Shown here: positions 47,701 through 59,700 of the stretch, one piece after another
Position numbering within the stretch: position 1 is the stretch's first letter
Layout of the letters: every line of letters begins with the position of its first letter
Source of the DNA: Nereocystis luetkeana
Lineage: Eukaryota; Sar; Phaeophyceae; Laminariales; Laminariaceae
Length of the DNA: 64,000 nucleotides
NCBI GenBank assembly: GCA_031213475.1
Contig: JARUPZ010000009.1
Coordinates: forward strand, 12,488,961 to 12,552,960
Direction: 5' to 3'
Notes under the pieces: generated by a model
The model's input: the letters and a program-made list of their open reading frames with translations, nothing else
Told to the model about the DNA's origin: nothing
The model's database searches: none
Position numbers and translations under genes: made by a program

Positions 47701-50700
47701 TAACTGAGTTTTCGGGCCGAATATACGCGTTTTACTCGGCGGAAAAGCCGAAAACACCGATAGACTCCTCAAAAAACGGAGAAAGGAAGAGTAGAACATT
47801 AACTCTTTTTGTGGGTGCAATGTACAGAGCCCTACGTGTGTGTGTTCTCCACATTAAACCGTTCTTTCTACCCGTCGACATCCAGCACAACCAGTGTCCG
47901 AGCCGATTCTTCAATCCTAGAAGAGATACAAGTTATGTGGTCACAAAGCTACGCCACAGAGATACGACGTAGCCATGTATGCAGTAAGCACTGCATTGGG
48001 CAATGCAATGCTATATCATCATACTAGATACGACAGGGACGACATACACATTCTACGAAATAGTGAAACGAAAGGAAACAATCGAAGAGAAAACATAACA
48101 ACGAAGACAAATATGACTCTAACTCCAAGTAATGTGCCCTGAACACCCGGAGTGCAGTTCCAGAGGGCTGGCCCGTTAAGGCCTGCAACCTTATTACCCC
48201 TCAAGGACTGCAACTATACGTTTTGGAACATACTTGGTATTAGTGTGGTACACTTCTTTCAGTACGTAATGCAAGGGTTAACCACTTCTTCGACTTCGTT
48301 GTTGTTGTTCTCACATCAACTCTCAATCAAGGAGTCCGTCATCACACAACACACTACAGTAAACTACATAGACTAATTTAATTGATTGGTCAACTACAGA
48401 TTTTTCGGAATGTTTCATTGGTCAAAATGTGCACACACATTTCGTACCCAGCTACCATGATCCCACCCGGACCTGCGTCCTCCAAGCTGAGCCTGGGTAT
48501 CCAGTCAGCCGCCGGCAGGCCCCACGCTGCACCCTATATACCCGCGGCCACAGCCAGCCAAACATTTTCATTTTGTTCGACAAGTGGCAGTCAAACCTTG
48601 AAATAACACCAACAAAAAGTTGTAACTACCGTACGCTGAATCACTGTTGTAAATACAGGCACAAAAGTATCGGACAACTCTTTTCGTCGCATTGTACCTG
48701 GTATGGTACAATGTTTTGAGCTACAGTTTTTATTTACTTCTCGAAGAAATTCAAGGGATAACGTATATACTTGATGCAACTATAAACTCGTGTTGGCTGG
48801 TCGGTTTCCCTTGCGCGGATACTCGCTCGATGCCTACGATTTGTTGTTTTACTTTCCGCTAAATGAACAGGAATGAACAACGACTCATGCTGGGTGTCTA
48901 ATCTGGACTACGGTGCGTTCCAGGCCAGCACACTCTCCTGCAAGTCTCAGCATGTTTTTTTCGGTGCTCATTCTCTGAGCAGGGTTCCCAGCACGTGTAT
49001 TGTATTGTACCTGGTAGGCCATATGACTGCAGTCATTATACATGATGATGATTATGATGATGATGATGATGACATTCTGACACGAAGAACGACTCGTTCA
49101 CTCGAATATAGCCCTAGGAAAAAAAACATCGAACAAAAATACAAAACTTTCCGAAAGGAAGGAAACGGTTCTCATATCGCAACGGGAGCGATGGGCTGAA
49201 TTGACACGACACGGGAGAGTGTGGTGAGCTTCTAACATTTTTTTGTTCTTCATCCTCCGGGGGATTGGTAAAAATAAAGCTCAAGCTCACCACACTTCCA
49301 CGTTCCAATTGCCGTCTCGTGTTTCAATTTAACCTACCGTATAGCTCCCGTTGAGCAGCTTCTAGCCGTATTATTAATAGTCATGCAATCCCGTTTTGGG
49401 GGACAAACAACTCAAGCCCTAAGTAAATCGTCCCTGGAACGGAACTGCATGTCCGAAAAGATTACATGTCTTCACCAGTACGCCGGAGGATTAAAAACGA
49501 AAAACGAAAGCAAAAAGACACCTTCTAGTCGAACGGCATAAACCGGGAATAGAATACAGATACCTGGTACCGTTTTACACTATCACACGGGTGATAAGGC
49601 TACGCACCAAGACACCCTCCCGGACGAATTCGGCAGCCGACATTCTCCTGACAACGGGGAAGGCGAACTGAATACGACAACCAATGTCTCTATAGAAATG
49701 GCTCGACAAAATACTTCCAACGCCGGAGTTTTGGCTCTGTGCGCCCCTTAACCCTTTCAGAACTCCAGCCCCGTTTTGGAGACAAACCAGTCAAGTTCCA
49801 AGTAGTTTGTCCCCAATTGTCCCCAAAACGAGACTGGAGTCCTAAAAGGGCTAAGGCATGTTTCGAAGGACGTCGTCTCGGAATATCGTCCGAGGGTGTG
49901 GGTTACTTTACCACACCCGGGTGATAGTGTTCGACGGGACCCTAACCCTAACCTGATATCAATAATACCTGGGAGTTGTCATATTAACATAAAACGGAGA
50001 ATATATGCCAAACCATAGAGGTGCTCACTACACAGTACACAAAATATGCGTGCGCAATGCACGGTACCACTACCTAAGGGGAACGTTTTGACGGCCTGTG
50101 ACACTCGCGCTCAGGTATACACGTGTATTGCATATCGTTGGGCTTCGTAGCTACGGCAGTGGCTTTGTATGCTGGGTGCTGCATAAATACATACCAGGTA
50201 CATTGAAACTTAAAGAGAGCATGAGACACTTCAACCCTATAGGGTAGAGCGAGGCACTGGGAACAATTCAATGGCACTCACACCTGTATGCCACTAAAAA
50301 GGTTGCAAAAACAATACTACAAATACCATACGAGGGTAAGAACCAGCAACAACAACAAAAATGAAGAAACTACTACTACTACTATTACCACAGTATCGAT
50401 ACAAACAATATCCAGTACAATACTACTGGGAACAATAATAACACTGAAAAGCGACAAACCGGTATCGCATCAGATACAATCACATTCCGTAGGTTAGGAA
50501 GGATAAAAAAGCGAACGCGAAAAATGAAACTAGACGAAATTTTCACAGTTTTAGTAATCTGGTACTTGCCTTGGAGCCCTGCGTCATGTCTAGCTCCAGA
50601 TTTGCGCCCGGCTTCTGTAGGAGCTTCAGGCACCCCTGTCATCAGAAAAAATGGCAAAAGTTCGTGATTGTTGATGTTACCGATATTGTTAACGTTGCTG

Positions 50701-53700
50701 TTGTCAATACTGTTGCCGTTGACGTTACCGTTAGTGTTACCGTTGGTATTGGCGTTGATGTTCCCGTTACCGTTGATGGCACCCACCATGTAACCGTTGA
50801 TTACACCCTTGGCGTTACCATTGATGACACCCTTCATGTACACGTTGATGTTCCCGTTACCGTTTATGACACTCTCCGTGTAGCCGTTAACGACACCCTT
50901 GACGTCACCGCTGATGCCAGCCTTCATGTAACCGTTGCTGTTGTCGTGGATACCACCGTCTCTGTTGCAGTCTCTGATACCGTTGATGGCACCGCTCCTG
51001 CTACAGTTACTGTTTTCGAAGACTCTGCCCCTGCTGTCACCGCTACCGTCGATGTTGCCGTTGCCGTCACAACGTGAATGCTGCCGTGGACATTGCCGTT
51101 GCTGTTACCGTTCCTCTTACATTTGTGTTACCATCCCTGTAATCGTTGGTGTTACCGTTGATGCTAACGCGGATGTTACCGTCGTCGCGTCCGTCGGAAT
51201 ACGGATACCGCTAGCGCTGGCGGTACAGTTTCCGCTACAGCGACCACAGTCTCAGTCACCGCTACCGCTACACTTACCCAAACAGCTACCGTCTCACCGC
51301 CACCGTTGTCGCTACAGTGGCCCTAACTCTAACCTTACCGCTGTCACCGCCACAGCAAATGCCACCGTTCCCGCTAACAAATGAGGGCGGCCTCCTCGCG
51401 TGCATTTTCCAGATGCGGTCTCGTCCCAGCGCGGCAAGGATTGTCGCGGCGGGCGATCGTCACCCCAAGCGTGACCGTCAGCGAAGCTGCTACTGTTGCC
51501 GTTCCCACCATTACCGACAAAACTATCGCTAACGCTAACGCTAACGCTGCCGTCGATGGTACCGCTACCGGTACCGCTGCGGTCACCGCTACCGCAAGAT
51601 GTTGCGTTGGCGGTTTGGTCGACCGTGGCTGAAGCTTTAGGTATTGCCGTTTTCACGCTCCCGCTTCTGAAGGTGGCGCGATGTGGCTGTGCAGAACACA
51701 TGAAATTATTTTGTTCAAATAAATATAATGCTAAGCACCACTTTTACTTTCCAGCTTTCCGGATAACAGCCGTGGGGCACCATAATCTGCCCCCCCCCCC
51801 CCTTCCCCCGAACTTGCCGTCAACTTCCTCGCGCAGAGGGATTCACTCAGCATCCCCATTGCTCGTCGAGTGTCATCGAATTCTTCTATTGAAAACACAG
51901 GCTTTGGCGCTTTCCGCGACAAGAAAGAGGCGCAGTAGTTGTCTTTCGTTTCGTTTTTTTTGCGAACCCTAAGGGGGTTTGAACCCCGGCCCTCACACGC
52001 AGCGTACAGCACGGTAGTGATACGCGAGCTTCACCTCTACTGTGTAAGGGTTAGGGCCAAAGTGCACAACACTCGTGACCAACATCGCAATGAAAGCAAC
52101 GTCTCACTCATCAAAGAGACGCCATACCAACGACAGGCGCCACCGGGGGGGGAAACAAAAAACAGGGGTTTCCAACAAATAATGGCGGCCGCCTTTGATT
52201 CGTTTGTTTTCAACCCCTTGAGAAGTGCAGGCACAGTTTTGGGGACAAAAAACTTGGAATTAGAGTAGTATTATTTTCGCAACAGCAAAAGGGTCAAGGC
52301 GCGGTCGTGTGCCAGCGCGGCAAGAACTGCTCCAGCCAGCGGTCGCAACGCCAAGCGTACCTGTACCGAGACCGAAACCGTTACTGGTGCGGTTACCTCC
52401 ACCGCCTCGCGATGCTGTTGGCCCTACAGTACAGGACCCACACTAAGAAACAGGTGACCAGGTCCAGGCTGGATATAACGGTGAATCTCTGTCTGCCCCT
52501 CTCTTATCGTGGATATCTACGGCTTTGCTGTCAGCTACTCGCAGTGGCGAACCGCTAGCAAGGAGAAACTATCAAAGCTGGCGAACCGCCCACGAAGAGC
52601 TAGCCGATATCAAGCGAAAAGTTCCGCTAGTCCAGCGAAGGGCTGAGCTAACAACCGTCCAACCACTACCAGCTTCTAGTTAGTCCTATTCCACAGGTCA
52701 GACATATTATCTACATATCATTCCCACAGTTCAAGATCAACCAGGGCAGATAGATGTATTCCTGATCTGCATGATCTGTACGATCTGCATGACCTAGCTC
52801 GTGTTGCAGGGTGGGAGCCAAAAAATCGGCATGATCAGAGGGCACGTCTCCTGCAGCTTAGGGTTAGGTTTAGAGTCAGGCTCACGACGTATTAAAACAT
52901 GATCGTCATCGTGGTATCTCCGATGTGTGTACGTTTTACAAAACTGAGACTGCATTTTTTTGTAACACTATTCCTCGCGCAAATGCCGGGAGTTGAATCC
53001 CCTGTAAGCCCTGACTATGAAAAAATAAAAGAAGAAAGAAACGAAACCCTCACACCCCAGAATGGGATAATAAATACTCCGGGCGTGGATGCTCGAAGAA
53101 CGAACGTACAGCGCTGCGGGAAAGCACACGACGCCCAAGCTAGATGGATACGTATGATACCCGGATGCTGGATTTGTTTGCGTGGATCGTCACCCAGACT
53201 ACGAGCGTGTAATCATGCGTAGATATGTGGCGTTCAGCGAGCGATCTGAAGCGACGGGCTAAACCAAGTCAAACCAAGTAGGGTGTGAACAAAACAACAA
53301 CTAAATGAGTTGCGAACAACCTGCGAGTAGAAACTACAAGCTGAAAACAACTACCAGGCAACTATTAGTCAGCGCTCTTCACGGGTCAGGCCAAACCTCA
53401 CGGGACGCGTCGGATCGGGTCGAGTCCAGCCCAGCCAGGGTGACCCGGCCCGACCCGTTAAAAAAAACTAACCCGACCCGATCCGACCCGACCCGACCCG
53501 TGGGGATTTGAACACCACCAGAGCTGGATCCGCGGGTCGGGTCATGACCCGTGGATAGCCGTGGTACTAGAAGGCGCCGGACAACATAGACCTTTGCGCC
53601 AGGATACGTCGAGCAAAACTACCGTCAACAATAATCAGCAAAATAAATCACCCCCATCCCCTGGGACGAACATCCCCTAGGACGTCATTAGACCGACAAC

Positions 53701-56700
53701 GGGAAGAACATACATTAAACGCAGAGCGACGCGCCTGCGGAAATATATCGACCACAGCAAGTCAGTCCAGAGCCGACATTCTCGTTGTGTACGTATGTCC
53801 CCCCATGCTTTCGCCAAAAACAAACGACCCTGACATTCGTCCAAGTGGACGGGTGTGCTATCGTGCTCTTATTCGGGCAAGTGGCTCAGACGTCTTGAGG
53901 AAGGTGCGGAGCAGTGGTTCATCAGGGAAAAGGAAAATGTAACAAACCGAAGAGCGCGTGAGGTGCAAAAATGTGCAGCAGCTTCGGGCGGGGTTGGGTA
54001 AAGGCCCGGGGGGGGAGAGGAAGAGGAGCCGCGTTGAAAGAGGCGTATGAGCAGAAGCAGCTAGGCTGGGTAAGGTGAAGGCACCCGCCCAAAGTGGGAC
54101 TCGCCGCCGTTGTAGTTGAGACGCTCATTGACTTCAGCCTAATGCTGTTTTATGTATCCCTGTTTATTTCCTTGTTATGTTGCCCTAGCCGCTGCCAAGT
54201 CAGTGGTACCCCCCCCCCCCCCCCCCCCACGAACCCTGCCATTCTGCATCGACTGCGTCGCCTTATTTTGTGTCATTTTGTGATATTTGTGCGACCCTTT
54301 GCTATTTTTTCCTCTTCTTCTGAATTTGTTCAAGTTCTTGCAGCCCCTCTTGGTCAGTCTGTATGCGTCCTCTTTGTGTCTGTTGTCTCGTCCTTGTCTC
54401 AGTACCACATAGGACTGCTCGCCTTTGTTTGCTACCGGCTCTTCGTCTCTACCTTTTTCTTACTGTACTTTGTTGTCTTGTTGCATTCCGTCTGTCTGGT
54501 CTTCTTCTGACGCCCTTATGCTGGTCCCTCAGCTGGGCATAGGACTGATCGTACCAGCACACAGCAACAACGTCCTCGGGAAAAAGGCTTCGCCCTGAGC
54601 GCTTGTTTGATTCGTCTTTTTTCTTTCAGTTTCCTTTTTTTGTTTTCGTTTTCTGTGTTATTGGATTAATCCTCTTCGTGCTTTTTTCCTTTGTTTCTGG
54701 GGGTGGGGGGAGAGGGGAGGGAGTGTACATAACTCACCATGGATATGTTCTTGGTATTAGTGGGTTGCAAGTTACAGAGGATGGTATACCACAGCTCACT
54801 ATTAATATTAATAGCGCCATTTCCCTTACGTGCTAGTACTGCCATATGCCCCTTTCTTGCTTATTTACTTTCTCCCGTCGAGGTGCACTTTAGTTGCGGC
54901 AGTCTGTTTTGCGACCACAGACAGGATTTCGGGGAAATGACCTAATGTGAGAACATCCCCATCATCATCATCATCATCATTATCATTATCATCATCGTTT
55001 ACTACCCTGACCTGCACGCTGCCTTCTTTCATCATGGTGTTCAACCAATTGCTGTATGACTCTGTCCGTAGACAAAATGACGGTGTGGGTATAAATATTG
55101 ACTCCAAACGGTCCTCATATTCAGCGACACAGTGATATTAATAATCAACCAACTCACCAAAACACCTACAGTATGTGCCAGCATCATGATGAACCGACTA
55201 CAGTCTGTGTTCTTTTTTTTTGTGTTGATGTCGTTATCACCAAGGACACGAATGATGCTCCCTCAAGTCACTAGTAGACCAAGCGAGGTGTGAAAATGCA
55301 TGGAAAAAAAACACACACACACAAAAAACATACCAGGTACCTGGTAAAGCTGGGGGCGGAAAAAAACTACAATAAACAAGTCTATAAACTGGGGGGGCGA
55401 AAATCAGCAGTAACTAACCTCTGTGCTGCCTTCGTCCAGCATGGTGTTGAACTCCTGCTTCGCCAGTCCGTCCCTCATGCCACTGCCGTCTTCCCCCATA
55501 GCTTGCATCACCACCAAGCTCTTCCTTGCCCGCCTCGCTTTTCGTAGGAAAGCAGAATATAACGAGAAAAAAACGTGGGGTCGGGTGGCGTCCGGCATTG
55601 TGAACAATATGTACTTCCTATACGAAGGAAAACCAAAACCAGTACTTAATACTTTACAACCCAACAGGTGTATACTGTACGTTACCACCGTTGTTCCCGC
55701 CTGATTAGCAGTTACGCGTACTTGAACGAACGTAATCGCCCCCATCAAGCCATCCTCCACACTATTTCGCTGCGCATAATCATACCATACTGCGCGTTTA
55801 AACACGACACGAGTTGCTCGCGCAGACTATCGGCGGAGTACTGTAGCTCCCCCGTACGGCTGGCGGACATTACCCCTACACTGCAGGTAGTTACCAAGTC
55901 TGCGTGTTGCTTGATATCGCGTCGCATATCGAATACACCACGCTGGACCACAGTGAGCGGTGGGCGGATACGTAGCAGACGTACAGCAGCATACCAGCCC
56001 GTGGTAGTGCCAGCCGCCCCGGTGGTTCAAGTGGTTAACCTCGAATTCTACTGGTATTTGAGTCCTGGGTTCGAGCCCCAGGTGGGTCGGACATTTGACT
56101 TTATTTGCAAAAATCAAAATTAAAAAAGGATTCAATTGTTGAGAGCGCCTTGCAGCGTGGGTAGGCACAATTCGATGCGAGTCGACGAGGGAAGAAAAGG
56201 CTGAAATCTTCTCGCGATAAAAATGAAGGCACGTACCGTAGCGGGAAGGGGGGAGAAGAGCCTGCTATGTGACCGCGGATCTGAGTTACGAGTTGGAAGG
56301 AGAGAGAGAAGAAGATGTGCGAAGATAATAAATGGGATGAGCAAAAAAACACAAAAAAAATGCAGCTGTAGATACTTGAGCGGGCAACAAGAAACGACGA
56401 CCAAAAATATCCGATTGCAGGTTGATCGGCCACTGCTTGGCCGGGGGGCGGACGATAGATTGGGCGTCCGAACTGGTAGGCAAGGAGTACACCGTACTTC
56501 GACTGTGTTTTGGCTGACATCTCGCCCCTATCGTGGGACTGCACCAATAACCTCGAGCCAGCCAAAGCAAACGCGCAACCAGGTACGTAGGAAACCGCCG
56601 TTTCACCTTTCACTGACCACCCCCAACTCCATAGCTAGTACAGTAGAGCCAGAAGAGGCTTTCACGTGCCCACAAAGACCACCCCGCTATGCACGTACCA

Positions 56701-59700
56701 GGTACGCACCACGTATCTGGTAGCATCTTTGAGCCAAGTATCGAATTCCGCAACTCTGTTGTTTTATTGCGAGCGAGTGCTACTAATTGCGAACGAACGC
56801 TCTTTCTCATTTTAACCAAAGTCGTGATGCGGCCCCTTGCCCGATGGCCGAAACCGTTTCTCTACTTGACGAAAAAGTTTACTACGTCTGCATTGTTCAT
56901 CAAATCATCAAAAACGCATTCCGTGTGAAAGATTCGTTGTTATTTCATCGCGCCGACAGACAAAAGAGCCTCGAGGCAAGCGAGAAGCAGCAGAATAGCA
57001 ATCCAGTAAGTCCACCTCGGCACCCAGCACAGTCGCGGCTGCTGTGCGCACCCAGTGTCACAAATGGGAGCCGCCCTAACTGGAGCAGTCCTTAAGGGCG
57101 GTCTATGTCCTGCTGTCCTGAAGGTTTCCACTGGCCAATATCGTGCAGGCTGGCTACAGTACTCTCGGCAACCTGGACGGTGAGGTGCCTGGGAGCAGGG
57201 TGGTTGGTGGGCCTCCAAACAGCAGTACATGCATACAGCACCATCGCTGAACAACGCCAAGAGGGCCCAGCTCCACGCCGCTGATTAAGAACGCTAGGAG
57301 TGGCCGTTTCTGCTGCTGCTGCTGGTGCTGCTACTGCGGCGCAGCTGCTGTTGGTACCGCTGCTTGATGTTTGTGTTGTTGTGTTGCTGCTGCAGATGTG
57401 CTGGCTTTTGATGGGGCTCGTTTCGAGCTGGCTGAAGCCAATTTCCTACGACGTCAACCAAACCAACACACATGACAAACAGACACAAACAACAAACAGT
57501 AGCACAGCACAGCACAGCACCAGCGCTAAACAATACGAACACGTCCCAGCTGTACGCCGTTGCGCAGGAAGGCTAGCGGTCACCGCTGCTGCTACTATGT
57601 TGACTGCCGTTACCCATCCAACAACGCATTCAAGTTGACGACAGGTTCAAATATTGTGCGACCTTCACGAGTTCTTGCACACATACGTATCGACTCCTAT
57701 ATACTGCACCAAATTCCCTCCTTTCCGGGATACTCTCACTTTTCTCCTTCGGTCGCGTTTTTTTCTCGCGCTCTCGGCTGCGGGGCATGCAGGCGGCTCG
57801 TGTGTATGCCAGTTGGGTACAGCAGGGCGCCAGTATGGGTCCCGGCCGGGTTTCGAGGCGCGTACTCTCAGCGTTCAAAATGGCAAAGTATGGCAGGGTA
57901 AGACCTATGCCAATGGTACAGCGAAGTTGCAATAAAAAGTTTGAATTTCAAAGATACCCGCCAAAAAAAAACACGCTTCCTATGGGCCACCTAAAAAAAA
58001 AAAAAGTTCCTAACTTTTGGAAAAGCCCGAAAAAAGCAAATCTGGGGCCGATGTTGGGCCAACATCCGCTTGAGAAAAACTCAGGCCGATCTTTGGTTGG
58101 AAGCGGCGAGATTCCGAGTCCTCGACAGACATCGATCAACAAAACCAACGATTGCGTCATGAATTCTGAACGGAGTGCGCTCGTTAGGGGATCCGACCCA
58201 CCCTAGGGTCACCGTCTTCACACCATGGCCGGTGTCATGTGGCGGGAGCTGACCAGGCGTGTGATAAAAAAACATTTGGCCGCTGGTTTGCACAAAACAG
58301 AAGACAAAACTTCTCCATCCGTCTCGAATGGCAAAAAATAGACTTTTTTTCAGGTTTGGGAGGATACCGTAGGACGCCGCCGGCAAGCTCTCGCCGCCTA
58401 GACCATGGATCCGCCTGATATCTTCGAGGCCGTCATCTATACTCGTTGGGCTTGCCAGATACCGAGTGGGTTGGCCGTGGGCTGAGTCTATGTCGAGATC
58501 GAGCGTCGATCGTCGCACGAGCTGGTTTCGATCACCGTGTTGACAATTTGCGACCAGAAAAACACAAATTGCGCCGCCTGCAGCCGTTGGGGGAAAAAAA
58601 AGAAAAAATCAAACATTTTTCTCTTTTTTTCCCACAGCGGCGGTACGATAATTTTTTCGGCTGTTTTTTTAAAGCCATATATTTGAAATTTTTTTTTTCA
58701 ACTTCGTGTTTCCATTGGCATAGGTCTAAGGCGCTCAAAGCCCAAAGTCGCGAACTCCCGCAATTAATTACGGGGAGACTTTCCGCCCACCCACAGCCAA
58801 GCAGGAAAGTGGAAACCTCGTGTTGTAAACTTCGAAGATTTCGCTCTGCATGCTGCTGGCCGCTGCTGCTGAACCATGTCCTACCACACTACTCGACCGT
58901 TGTTCCATGTCCGATCCCACCGTCCCACCGCCCCTAAAGCTCTCGACTGCCAGGTATATGGCAGTTACGGAACAACATCATTCGTACACCCATCTCTTCC
59001 TTTTATGACAGCCGTCAGAGTGAAGACTCGCGGATATGCAGTGAAAGAAGGAGCAATCGAACCTTACTACCACACGAATATCAACGATCGCCATCTCTTC
59101 CTGGACTGTCTGACACAAAAAGGTGCAGCACAGTTATGATTCCACGTCCCGGATAATTGCGTAGGTTATTCCCCATGAAGGGTATACAACTCGTTAAACT
59201 ACAAAGACCCGACACTTCAAAAGTAACAAGTAACGGCGCAGCCACGGTACACACAACACGAGCGGCAGCGTTCCAACAGCAGTGCAGCAGCACCAACGCT
59301 TCAAAGACTGGCCTTTGTGACAGCCACGGTGCTCTAGTTTGTGTTCGTACGCGTGTGCAGAGTTTACTATTTATAGGAGATGTTCTACCTCATGTTCACA
59401 TGCCCAGTTGCAATTCATGTTTAAAAATCAAGGACAAGTCGTCGAACCTGACTTTGCCAGCAGATCGTATACTGCTGCACAAACAGGTACCAGGGTATAT
59501 AGGGACGCCTTCGAGTTATCATGATGATGGCCTCCTTTTTAGATTTGCGGCACTCCGGGATATAAAGTGAACTCCAGCAGTACAGCACATTCCGAAGGGG
59601 CACCTTGCACCAGGCAGATACACTCGTACCTGGTACACGACCATTATAGTACGAGCAGCCGGTACGTACTCTGCAGATGAATCAATCCCACCTGAGGCGT

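Noticed and set aside
50385-50927. Asn/Gly-repeat protein
   Set aside because: It is the satellite of intron 2 read in frame. Only the 22-codon exon 3 within it, in another frame, is supported.
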